In this document: piece by piece, positions 24,640 to 33,345 of the stretch
How positions within the stretch are numbered: position 1 is the stretch's first letter
How the letters are laid out: every line of letters starts with the position of its first letter
Position numbers and translations under genes: made by a program
NCBI RefSeq assembly: GCF_019884785.1
Contig: NZ_CP082326.1
Location: forward strand, 2,659,355 to 2,723,354
Length of the DNA stretch: 64,000 bases
Direction of reading: 5' to 3'
Source: Crassaminicella profunda
GTDB lineage: Bacteria; Bacillota; Clostridia; Peptostreptococcales; Thermotaleaceae
The notes under the pieces: generated by a model
What the model was told of the DNA's origin: nothing
Seen by the model: only the letters and a program-made list of their open reading frames with translations
Database searches by the model: none

Positions 24640-25849
24640 AATTGAGTCCAAGGGTGTTTATTAGAAATTCATATACTACATGGGCAGTTTTTATAACAGA
24701 ATCTATTTCTACATACTCATTTGCTGTATGATAATTACCTCCATTAGCTCCAAACACAAATGTTGGTACTTTTAATCTAGAACCTAAATAATTAAAATCT
24801 CCAATGCTAGAAAAATATGCAATTTGCGGCTTTTCGTTACATACATTTTCAATACTCTCTATAATTTGATTGACATAAGGCTGATTTTCCTCTACGATAT
24901 AAGGATTAAATCCTTGGCTTTCATGGCTAGGACCCTCTCTAAAAATCATTTTTACTTCTGACTTTATATCAGCTCTTTTTACTGCTTCATATAGTTCTTT
25001 TTCAAGGTATGCTTTATCTTCTCCTCTTACAATATGTCTAAAAACCGTAAAGAATGCTGTATCTGCCACACTACATGCTTGACCTCCACCGCCCGCTTCT
25101 ATAATACAAGTGGACCCTTTTCCTAGTTTAGGGTCTTTCATCATTTCAGAATTTTTTAATTCCATCATAACTTTTGCACAATCAAGGATGGCACTATTTC
25201 CTTTTTCAGGATTAGCTGCATGAGCAGCTGTTCCTTTAAATTCAACCCTATAGTTATATCCTCCTCTTGCCCCTAGACAAAGACAAGGAAAATCAACACC
25301 ACAAAATCCGCTACTTGGTTCTGTTACAATGGCTACATCTGCATCTTTAACAATTCCATCCTCTATTGTGGCATTTGTTCCCAGACCATAGGGACCTTCC
25401 TCATCCGATACAAATGAATAAAGGATTTCTCCTTTAAAATCTTTTACTGTTTTTTTAAAGGCTTCAAGGGCTAATAATAAAGCTGTACAACCTGATTTCA
25501 TATCTAAAGCACCTAATCCATAAAGTTTATTTCCTTCTCTAGTAGCTTTTAAAGGATCTTTCTCCCATCCTTCACAAACATTCACTGTATCTAAATGTCC
25601 ATTCAATAAAATACAAGGTCCTTTTTCTTTTCCCTTTAATCTTCCAATTACATTTGTTCCCTTAAAGTTTGTAATCTTATTTTCCTCATATTCATGAAAC
25701 TGTGGATACAATTTTTTTTCTTTTAGCCACTCATATGTAAAGAACATGACTTTTTCTTCATGAAAATATGGACTATGAATTTCTATAAGCTTTGTTAATA
25801 ATTCAACTACGCTTTCCTCATTGATATAATCTAAGACTTGTCTTTGCAT
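24638..25849 (-). CDS. M20-family metallopeptidase/deacylase (ArgE/DapE type)
   Basis: Protein of 403 residues. Zinc-binding and catalytic signatures of the M20 family are visible: NGHLDTVNV (His and catalytic Asp), GALDMKSG (bridging Asp), SDEEGPYGLG (Glu-Glu), and the C-terminal NGGNYHTANE histidine. A dimerisation domain lies in the middle (about 185-300). Family members remove acyl or amino-acid groups from small N-acyl amino acids or dipeptides. It follows the NhaC antiporter by 30 bases, so the pair is an operon; substrate uptake by NhaC-type carriers is possible but unproven. Confidence 0.9.
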   Translation of the reverse strand: MQRQVLDYINEESVVELLTKLIEIHSPYFHEEKVMFFTYEWLKEKKLYPQFHEYEENKITNFKGTNVIGRLKGKEKGPCILLNGHLDTVNVCEGWEKDPLKATREGNKLYGLGALDMKSGCTALLLALEAFKKTVKDFKGEILYSFVSDEEGPYGLGTNATIEDGIVKDADVAIVTEPSSGFCGVDFPCLCLGARGGYNYRVEFKGTAAHAANPEKGNSAILDCAKVMMELKNSEMMKDPKLGKGSTCIIEAGGGGQACSVADTAFFTVFRHIVRGEDKAYLEKELYEAVKRADIKSEVKMIFREGPSHESQGFNPYIVEENQPYVNQIIESIENVCNEKPQIAYFSSIGDFNYLGSRLKVPTFVFGANGGNYHTANEYVEIDSVIKTAHVVYEFLINTLGLN

Positions 25850-25879
25850 AGTTTTTCTTCCTTTCCTGACTTTTTATAT

Positions 25880-27328
25880 TTATTGAGTGCTTTCTTCCTT
25901 TTGATCATTATAAGTATTCATAGATGGGATATCTCCTTCTTTGAACATAAATTTACCTGTAATACCATAGATAATCGCAATGATTGGTGTTAAAAATGCT
26001 AAGAACACATAAGGTAAATAATCAAGGGTTTGTACGCCCAATACACCAGTGAAAAACACACCACAAAGTCCCCAAGGTACAAGAGGTGATGTTACTGTAG
26101 CTGAATCTTCACAAGTTCTAGAACAAACTTGTGGTAGTAAGTTTAGTTTCTTATAAGCAGGTACTAACATTCTTCCTGGAATAATAACTGCCATATATTG
26201 ACTTGCTGAAAAAAGATTTACTGCAATACTTGACAATACATGAGTTGTAACTAATCCTCCAGTAGTACTTACAAGATGAGAAATTTTGTCTAATAATACT
26301 TCAAGCATTTTTGTTTTTTCAAGTATTCCTCCAAGACTTAATGCTATAAATCCTAAAGATATAGTCCACATCATGCTTTGTAGCCCTCCACGGCTAAGTA
26401 GTTTATCAATTTCTTCAATCCCTGTTGATGAAACAAATCCATCATTCATAAAGGATAACATCTCTCCAAGTCCATACCCTTGAAAAGCCATTGCAAATAC
26501 TGCTCCTAAAATAGATGCAACAACCATAACTGCAAGTCCTGACCATTTTCTTACAGCTAAAACTACCACAACAAGTGGTGGAATCAAAGTAACTGGACTA
26601 ATCCAATAATTTGCTTTTAATCCATTTAAAATAATATCTATTTGGCTCGTATCAATACTACCACCTGTAAACTTCATACCAATAATGCCATAAATAATCA
26701 GTGACAGAATGAATGCAGGTCCTGTAGTATAAACCATACTTCTAATATGATCAAATAGATTTGCCTCTGCTACACCTGCTGCTAAATTAGTAGAATCCGA
26801 AAGAGGCGACATTTTGTCTCCAAAGATAGCTCCTGAAACAACAGCTCCTGCTGTAATAGGTGCAGGAATACCAAGCCCCATACCAATTCCCATAAATGCT
26901 ACACCAAAAGTTGCTCCAGTGGTCCAACTACTACCTGTAGAAATTGAAGCTACCGAACATACAAAAGCTACTGTAACAAGAAATATTGATGGTGATAAAA
27001 TCTTTAATCCATAATAAATCAATGTTGGTATAGTTCCTGCTGGAATCCATGATGCAATCAATACTCCCACTAGCATTAAAATCAACATAGGAATCATGGC
27101 TATATTACATCCATATATAACCCCTTCCTGAATATCCTCCCATGTAAATCCAGCCTTTAATGCTACAATAGAGGCTACTACTGATGCTAAAATCAAAGTA
27201 ATGTGTGTTACCCAGTTTTGATGCAAAACAAACACTTGTACATACATAGCTGCACAAAGAAATAAAATAACAAAAAGTGCACCACCAAAACTAGGCTTTT
27301 TTTCCTTCATATTTTTTTCTTTCATCAT
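25880..27328 (-). CDS. nhaC: NhaC-family sodium/proton antiporter
   Basis: Protein of 482 residues with about eleven to twelve membrane helices. AAGGAGGT lies nine bases before ATG 27328. Conserved family stretches are visible: STGSSWTTGATFGVAFMGIG, GDKMSPLSDSTNLAAG, and CEDSATVTSPLVPW. NhaC proteins exchange sodium for protons and some exchange metabolites (malate/lactate, tyrosine-tyramine). The downstream M20 peptidase hints at an amino-acid derivative as substrate, which is inference. Confidence 0.92.
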   Translation of the reverse strand: MMKEKNMKEKKPSFGGALFVILFLCAAMYVQVFVLHQNWVTHITLILASVVASIVALKAGFTWEDIQEGVIYGCNIAMIPMLILMLVGVLIASWIPAGTIPTLIYYGLKILSPSIFLVTVAFVCSVASISTGSSWTTGATFGVAFMGIGMGLGIPAPITAGAVVSGAIFGDKMSPLSDSTNLAAGVAEANLFDHIRSMVYTTGPAFILSLIIYGIIGMKFTGGSIDTSQIDIILNGLKANYWISPVTLIPPLVVVVLAVRKWSGLAVMVVASILGAVFAMAFQGYGLGEMLSFMNDGFVSSTGIEEIDKLLSRGGLQSMMWTISLGFIALSLGGILEKTKMLEVLLDKISHLVSTTGGLVTTHVLSSIAVNLFSASQYMAVIIPGRMLVPAYKKLNLLPQVCSRTCEDSATVTSPLVPWGLCGVFFTGVLGVQTLDYLPYVFLAFLTPIIAIIYGITGKFMFKEGDIPSMNTYNDQKEESTQ

Positions 27329-27588
27329 ACCTATTTACCTCCTTCTAATGAATATATCTTATGATAACAGCTACTTGTCATAGGAAACGTTTTAAAAATT
27401 GTTTATTCAAATATTCTTTTTTTTAATAATAAACATCTTTTAAACATTTTTTAAACATTCCAGCTATTTAAATCATACTTTTCTTTTTTGTTTATTCCAT
27501 TATTTTGAAAATTCCCTCTATTATCCTCTTTCAACTTGTAGTAGAATGATATTAGGCATAAAAATAACTGCCAAGGAGGTATTTGATC

Positions 27589-28491
27589 ATGAAAAAACAG
27601 ACGAAAGCTGACCTTCTACTTATTCTAGCTACGTTTTTTTGGGGCAGTTCTTATATACTGACCAAATTCGGGCTCCATGAGCTTAGGCCCTTTCATCTTA
27701 CTGCTATGCGGTTTATTATTGGGTTTTTTATTGCTGCTATAGGTCTATATCCTCATTTAAAAAATACAAACAGGCAAACATTAAAATATGCAGCAATATT
27801 TGCTATAATTCTTACAATGGTTTTTGTCACGCAAGCCTATGGTATTCTGTATACTACTGTAGCCAACGCTGGATTTCTCATAAGCTTGACAGTGATTATG
27901 GTTCCCATTATCTCTATTTTATTTTTAAGGGAAAAGCCCAATTCCAGCACTCTACTTGGTGTTCTTTTAGCCTTTATAGGAGTTATTCTCTTGACTGGCA
28001 TAGAATCTCTACAATTTAATATAGGAGATGGCCTATCTCTCCTATGCGCTCTACTCTATGCTTTTCATATTCTGCTAATGGAACGTGTAACAAAGACAGT
28101 GGATGCAATCGCTTTGGGTATCTGGCAACTAGGATTTACAGGGATATTTAATATTATTTTGGCTCTCATATTTGAAACGCCTACACTCCCCCATACAACA
28201 TCCACATGGGTTGTAGTTCTATTCCTAGCAATTTTTTGTACAGCCATCGCCTTTGTTGTCCAATGCTATGCCCAACAATATACAAGCGCAACCCATACGG
28301 CTTTAATTTTTTCATTGGAACCCGTATTTTCAGGATCATTAGCGGTCCTCATTCTACACGAAATATTAACTATACGTGGATGGATTGGTGCTGCACTATT
28401 ACTTATTGGAACATTAGCTTCAGAACTAGATGTACTCAGCTTACTTCCAAAGAAATTACCCCTTAATAAAACAGTTCCCCCCCACAATTAA
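27589..28491 (+). CDS. EamA/DMT-superfamily exporter
   Basis: Protein of 300 residues. ATG 27589 is chosen because AAGGAGG lies nine bases upstream; a TTG six bases earlier also opens the frame. Ten membrane helices arranged as two EamA repeats (ADLLLILATFFWGSSYILTK starting the first and DGLSLLCALLYAFHILLMER the second). Relatives export amino acids or other small metabolites across the membrane. It is divergent from nhaC with a 254-base gap that holds no other feature, and it ends in a bidirectional terminator. Confidence 0.92.
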   Translation: MKKQTKADLLLILATFFWGSSYILTKFGLHELRPFHLTAMRFIIGFFIAAIGLYPHLKNTNRQTLKYAAIFAIILTMVFVTQAYGILYTTVANAGFLISLTVIMVPIISILFLREKPNSSTLLGVLLAFIGVILLTGIESLQFNIGDGLSLLCALLYAFHILLMERVTKTVDAIALGIWQLGFTGIFNIILALIFETPTLPHTTSTWVVVLFLAIFCTAIAFVVQCYAQQYTSATHTALIFSLEPVFSGSLAVLILHEILTIRGWIGAALLLIGTLASELDVLSLLPKKLPLNKTVPPHN

Positions 28492-28497
28492 AAAAAG

Positions 28498-28550
28498 CCC
28501 CTTAAAATAGACATTTAAATAAATTTCATTGTCTATCTTAAGGGGTTTAT
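28498..28550. terminator. bidirectional terminator between convergent genes
   Basis: Fifteen-base-pair stem CCCCTTAAAATAGAC/GTCTATCTTAAGGGG (one G-T pair) with an A run before and T-rich tract after, between the EamA gene and the PepSY-type gene. Confidence 0.9.
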
Positions 28551-28567
28551 TCAATCCACTTATCTTT

Positions 28568-29878
28568 TTATAAATCTTTCTCTTTATTAAAATACATGAT
28601 TTCACTTTTTCCAAAAGCTTTATGCGCTCCCGTATTTGCATCAAATGTATACGTATATAATATATGATCTAAATCAACAAATACTTCATATACTAATTGA
28701 CCATCTCTCATTCTTACAAGAATACATTCTTTGATAACTCCGTTCTTGATCTTTGATAAAATTTCTTCCTTTTTTAGCTTTGGTTTTATAATTTCTTTAA
28801 CTTTTCCTGTGGGATTAGCTAGATATAATTGATCTACTGCTCCAAATCTGTTAATACTTATTTTAACTTCTTCCATTTCATCATAGATATTATCTACTTT
28901 TTTTATAAAGTTATAATCAATCCGGTCTATTAAGTGAACATTATCTATATCATAATGTTTTTCTTTTTTATAACAGTTGTAAGTATCATCTATAAATAGG
29001 GCTGCTATTTCCTTCCCTTTTTGATCCATCACCTTTTCAGACACAGCATTTGTATGATACTGAACATTTTTCCATATTCTAATATCTCCATCTGTTTTAT
29101 TTACTTCAATCCTATAACTATTATGATCATCTTTTTTTGATGATTGATTGATAAAAGTGTATTCTGATTCATTTTTTCGAGTATCCTCTCTATATACTAC
29201 TTCATCTTCTGGAAAAAGCTTTTTAAAAATTTTATTCCCTATTTCTTTTGCTTCTTCCATAGAAATATTCTCTACTATCTTTTTTTCTTCATAAGGTCTA
29301 TATTCACGCAATATCTTATATTTTTCATCTCTAGAAATCTTATTTGTACTTTTACAAAATTCTTCATAAATTTTTATTGTATTTTTTCCTTTATGTTTTC
29401 CATTTAATATAGTAAGCTCATTCAATCCATATTTCCCCAAAATCTTGTCATAAGCATCAATTACTTCCTTATTGTACATATGCAATGCTTTCAAATAAGA
29501 TTTTTCTTTTTCATTCAATCTACCATCCTCAACAATACAATCAATTTTATAATCTGCAGAACCAACAAACCTTAACCATTTACTATATAAATCTAATCCA
29601 TAGGCATCTCGTATCTCATCATCTAATATATCTAAAGCAAAAATAGATTCATTATTTATATGATAATCTCTTTGAATAACAACATCATCCAATATAATTT
29701 TTCCTATATCATCATTCATCTTCCCTAAAGTTTCAATACTATCTTCTAAATCCATAAATATTCTTTCATCTGCATATTCCTTAATTTTACCATTTCTATA
29801 AAATAGATGCCCTAAAAGCAAAAGTAATACTAAAATGATTATTTTTAGATGGGTTTTATTTACAAATAATTTATTCAT
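28568..29878 (-). CDS. membrane-anchored PepSY/YpeB-like protein
   Basis: Protein of 436 residues with one N-terminal membrane anchor (about 11-24), followed by a helical region (30-190) and two PepSY/YcdB-like repeats: one with ISMEEAKEIGNKIF and SYRIEVNKTDGDIRIW, a second with LKKEEILSKIKNGV and VYEVFVDLDHILYTYTFDAN. This architecture resembles YpeB, the partner of the SleB spore-cortex hydrolase, but similarity is weak and no sleB lies beside it. GGGGGAG lies upstream. Single-gene unit bounded by terminators. Confidence 0.6.
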   Translation of the reverse strand: MNKLFVNKTHLKIIILVLLLLLGHLFYRNGKIKEYADERIFMDLEDSIETLGKMNDDIGKIILDDVVIQRDYHINNESIFALDILDDEIRDAYGLDLYSKWLRFVGSADYKIDCIVEDGRLNEKEKSYLKALHMYNKEVIDAYDKILGKYGLNELTILNGKHKGKNTIKIYEEFCKSTNKISRDEKYKILREYRPYEEKKIVENISMEEAKEIGNKIFKKLFPEDEVVYREDTRKNESEYTFINQSSKKDDHNSYRIEVNKTDGDIRIWKNVQYHTNAVSEKVMDQKGKEIAALFIDDTYNCYKKEKHYDIDNVHLIDRIDYNFIKKVDNIYDEMEEVKISINRFGAVDQLYLANPTGKVKEIIKPKLKKEEILSKIKNGVIKECILVRMRDGQLVYEVFVDLDHILYTYTFDANTGAHKAFGKSEIMYFNKEKDL

Positions 29879-30050
29879 ATTCTACATTCTCCCCCTCAAA
29901 TTCACTTATACATATACAATTTTTCATTTCAATAAACTTATCCTAATTTTTATCAATATAAGAAATATTTAGTTCATACTCTACTATTATACTTCTTCAT
30001 CTTAAAAAATTTCATTTTTTGCTATAGACAGTTTATTCCATATTATTCAA

Positions 30051-30085
30051 AAAAGCAACCCTGCACCTAAATGCAGGGTTGTTTT
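30051..30085. terminator. terminator after the small lipoprotein gene
   Basis: Eleven-base-pair stem GCAACCCTGCA/TGCAGGGTTGT with six-base loop and flanking A4/T4 tracts; effective in both directions. It lies 19 bases beyond the minus-strand stop at 30105. Confidence 0.85.
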
Positions 30086-30104
30086 CAACTATAAAATATA
30101 TTTT

Positions 30105-30509
30105 TTATACTTTCAATCCATTTACAATCATTGCATTTCCTTGAGGAGGAATACTTCTTGTTAGGATACCATTAAAAATAATGTCCACATTTTGACCAAT
30201 TTTTAACTTCTCAAAAGTCATTACGATTGTATGTTCATTAATATGAAAAATATATTCCATTCCCTTTATATCTTCAATCAATAATGATCTTTTTCCGCCT
30301 CTCATGGTAATCTTTTTGATTTTTCCTGAAACCATTTCAAGATTGTCTTTTTTTACATCCTTTAAATCTTCTTGGTCTATCTTTTGAACTGAGTTATAAA
30401 TATTGTTCATGTAATCTGCTTTTTGAGGATTCATCTTTGAAGAACATCCCATCATACAGAGTACAATAATCAAAAATACTGCTGTTATTTTTCGTCTCAC
30501 ATACCTCAT
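30105..30509 (-). CDS. small lipoprotein
   Basis: Protein of 134 residues (131 if the GTG at 30500 is used, which has better spacing from AAAAGGA). Lipoprotein signal with lipobox LCMMGC and a mature part of about 112 residues. The C-terminal half is a small beta-barrel (VSGKIKKITMRGGKRSLLIE, VDIIFNG) that resembles an OB-fold. No named family recognised. A weakly coupled neighbour upstream is the DUF6054-like gene. Confidence 0.7.
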   Translation of the reverse strand: MRYVRRKITAVFLIIVLCMMGCSSKMNPQKADYMNNIYNSVQKIDQEDLKDVKKDNLEMVSGKIKKITMRGGKRSLLIEDIKGMEYIFHINEHTIVMTFEKLKIGQNVDIIFNGILTRSIPPQGNAMIVNGLKV

Positions 30510-30589
30510 TCCTTTTTTAAAATTTTATTTTACATATTTAGTATGTGAGTTTTTTCGTCATTTTATTTTTTCTTTTGAATAAAGCTAAA

Positions 30590-30916
30590 CTAAATAATAT
30601 ACTTTTTTAGTATATCCTTTACACTATCTACAAAATCATCAGAAGCTCCCCAGTCAAAGCTAAAAATCATTCCTGGAGAACTCCCCGTAGAAACAGTTCT
30701 TACTTCTGTTTGTCCTTTTAAATTATCTATCATGACGATTAATGCAGCTCTATTCCCTACACGCATATAATATTTTTCAAAAATCAATATGCCCATATAT
30801 TTTTCATTACCTAACTCATGCAGCTCTTCATGTATTAAATCTGCATCTTCCTTTTCCATCACCATCTTATATGCATCTTTTGGTGAAAGACTTACATAAA
30901 AATTAGCCTGATTCAT
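30590..30916 (-). CDS. DUF6054-like conserved protein
   Basis: Protein of 108 residues from the second of two adjacent ATG codons (30916), seven bases after GAGGAGG. Conserved-looking core FEKYYMRVGNRAALIVMIDN and TGSSPGMIFSFDWGASDDF, which I recall as the DUF6054 signature of Firmicutes; function unknown. It overlaps the stop codon of the membrane protein upstream (ATGA), so the two are translationally coupled. Confidence 0.7.
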   Translation of the reverse strand: MNQANFYVSLSPKDAYKMVMEKEDADLIHEELHELGNEKYMGILIFEKYYMRVGNRAALIVMIDNLKGQTEVRTVSTGSSPGMIFSFDWGASDDFVDSVKDILKKYII

Positions 30917-31713
30917 CATTCTTCCTCCTCAGGATATTGATCTTTTTCGGAAATAATCTCTATATTTTCAACCTGCTTATTTTCTGTAATCTCTTTTTTA
31001 AACCCTGCATCTATCAAAAATTTTATGATTATACAGTTTACTATAGGAACTAGAAATAAATCAATAAAAGTATAGATGAAGGTTGCTATTTGCACAGCAT
31101 TATTGATATATTCTAAATCATTTAAATGAGTCATAACCACCATAAGTCCAGGTATTAGAAATATATTAGAAATTAGTATAATCCTTACTAATACCCAATA
31201 GTTTCCCTTTATGATGTCATTATTTATTTCAAAATATGATTCTTCTGAATCTGTGATACTAGCAATATTATCTATACAATAGATTCTTCCTATGGTTAAA
31301 ACACCTACTATAAAAACAATACTACACCAAAATAATTTAATAGTCATACTTGAAACGTTCATAATCAAAAGATATTCAATACCAAAAAATAGTATATATA
31401 CAATCCCTAATATAATATTTGCACCAAAAAATCTCCAAAATCTAAGTTTGCTGTAATTCCACACCTCATCAAAATCAGTTTTTATTCCTAAAAATGATTG
31501 ATACGCTTTATAATTCATTGAAATTCTAGCTCTGCTCGTTAAATAAATATTCACTAATAACAATATTAAAAGGATTGGACTTCCCTTCAATAGTTTATCG
31601 AGTAAGGAAAATCCAAAAATAATCATACTAAATTGCATATATCCACCAAAATCAGATGTATATTCCTTATACCCCTCTTTGATTACTTTCAAAGTACTTA
31701 CATGATTTTTCAT
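30916..31713 (-). CDS. integral membrane protein
   Basis: Protein of 265 residues from ATG 31713 (GAGGGG upstream; a longer frame starts at 31728). Six membrane helices are predicted from hydrophobic runs, with a hydrophilic C-terminal tail rich in Glu. The layout resembles DUF975/glycerophosphoryl-diester-phosphodiesterase membrane domains, but no clear motif is seen. Coupled to the DUF6054-like gene by a four-base overlap. Confidence 0.65.
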   Translation of the reverse strand: MKNHVSTLKVIKEGYKEYTSDFGGYMQFSMIIFGFSLLDKLLKGSPILLILLLVNIYLTSRARISMNYKAYQSFLGIKTDFDEVWNYSKLRFWRFFGANIILGIVYILFFGIEYLLIMNVSSMTIKLFWCSIVFIVGVLTIGRIYCIDNIASITDSEESYFEINNDIIKGNYWVLVRIILISNIFLIPGLMVVMTHLNDLEYINNAVQIATFIYTFIDLFLVPIVNCIIIKFLIDAGFKKEITENKQVENIEIISEKDQYPEEEE

Positions 31714-31998
31714 TCCTATCCCCCTCATGATTTAACTCATCCCTTTATTTTTGAGCCAATTTTTTACATTTCTATAGATACTTCTACATCTTTTTTCTAA
31801 ATCCTTCTATCTTTCATTATATAACCTATATGGTTACTCTATTATGCCATTGCATCACTCATAACAATCCTTATGAATCATTTTTATAAATAATTACTAC
31901 TATCTTAATATATGAAAAGCATAAAATAAATAAATTTTATACGCCCTATTTATTCTATGCTTTTCTTACATAAATGATTATCTTATATCTTTAGTTTT

Positions 31999-33084
31999 TT
32001 AATCTACCAACCGATCTTTTAATTTTCCTAGAAAATCTTGAATATTTGCTACAATGGTTTTTCCTTGGAGTGTTCCTCTATCTCTTAACTTGTTTAATAC
32101 AAACTCAGAGACATCTACTGCATAAATATATACAGGTCTTACATTTCCATCAACAACTGTATAGGAAGGTGTTACATTTCCTGTAGCAATAGTATGGAGT
32201 TGTGTGGCTAAACAGATTACAGTTGTTGCACGTTTTGCATGGCTTCTCATGGCTTCTTGAGAATCATATACATCCGCAAAAACACTAGGAAGAGGTCCAT
32301 CATCTCTTATTGAACCTGCAAGTACCATTGGAACATGATTTTTGACACATGCATGGACAATACCATTTTTTACATCTCCATTTTCAACCAATCTTTCTAA
32401 AGACCCAGCCTTTCTTGCTCTATTAATTGCATCTATATGATGATAGTGTCCATTAGGCTTTGAATCTTGATTATAAATATCTTGTCCTAAAGCTGTTCCA
32501 AAAAGTGCTCCTTCAATATCATGAGTAGCTAAAGCATTTCCAGCTAAAACTGCATGAGCATATCCATTGTGTATTAAATCTGCCATTGATTTTCTAGAAT
32601 TACAATCAAAGGATACGGCAGGCCCTAATACCCATACAATATATCCATTTTCTTTTTCATGCTGTAAAAGTTCAAATAAATCCTCATAATCTTTCGTAAA
32701 AGCTGTTTCTCTAGATCTTCCACTTCTAAAGGAAAATACATCCCCTTCTTTGTTTTCTTCCACAAACCCATTTACATATAAATAAATCCCTTCACTTCCA
32801 TCTTCTGTTCTACCGATAACTACTTGATCTCCTACTTTTAAATTTCTAAATTCCTTTATTTCAAGCTTTTCATCATCTACAATAACTACTACACAATCCA
32901 TTCTACTCTCAGTTGCTAAAATCCATTTTCCATTCACTTTAAAATACTCAGGGTACATGGAAGTGACATGGTAATTTTCTGGAGCAACTCCATCCTTTGT
33001 TACTACCTCTACACTTACATTTTGAACAGATTGAAAATTTTTTTGACTAAAATCTGGATGATTGTACTTAGGTAATTTAAACAT
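31999..33084 (-). CDS. LOR/SDH-type conserved protein (TIGR00300-like, ornithine cyclodeaminase-like)
   Basis: Protein of 361 residues. Diagnostic stretches are LIHNGYAHAVLAGNALATHD, IEGALFGTALGQDI and GSIRDDGPLPSVFADVYD. These match the LOR/SDH bifunctional-enzyme conserved domain (TIGR00300 type) known as the archaeal-type ornithine cyclodeaminase and as the C-terminal domain of cyanobacterial AgrE/ArgZ. The N-terminal 110 residues form the usual beta-rich module. If the function holds, it would turn ornithine into proline and ammonia. No arginine gene lies next to it; it is a single-gene unit. The 270 bases downstream of the upstream operon (31729-31998) hold no gene. Confidence 0.75.
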   Translation of the reverse strand: MFKLPKYNHPDFSQKNFQSVQNVSVEVVTKDGVAPENYHVTSMYPEYFKVNGKWILATESRMDCVVVIVDDEKLEIKEFRNLKVGDQVVIGRTEDGSEGIYLYVNGFVEENKEGDVFSFRSGRSRETAFTKDYEDLFELLQHEKENGYIVWVLGPAVSFDCNSRKSMADLIHNGYAHAVLAGNALATHDIEGALFGTALGQDIYNQDSKPNGHYHHIDAINRARKAGSLERLVENGDVKNGIVHACVKNHVPMVLAGSIRDDGPLPSVFADVYDSQEAMRSHAKRATTVICLATQLHTIATGNVTPSYTVVDGNVRPVYIYAVDVSEFVLNKLRDRGTLQGKTIVANIQDFLGKLKDRLVD

Positions 33085-33324
33085 CCGAATATTCCTCCTT
33101 ATGATTGAAACAAGTACTGTTAAAAAATATTACATACTTGTATTATTAAAATTTTTGTCATAATTTAACCCTATTTATCAAAATTTGCTAAACCATCAAT
33201 TATCATACCATAATTTCATTTATTCTATCAAGTAATGTGCTCAACCTATTATAAATAAACACAAAATTTATACCTTTAACAATTTAAAATATATGGTAGT
33301 AGATATTAAACACATATAAATAAT

Positions 33325-33345
33325 AAAAAGACAGGAAATCCTGTC
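33325..33345 (-). terminator. terminator after the DinG/XPD-like helicase
   Basis: Stem GACAGG/CCTGTC with loop AAAT, directly behind the stop codon, followed by TTTTT on the minus strand. Confidence 0.7.
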
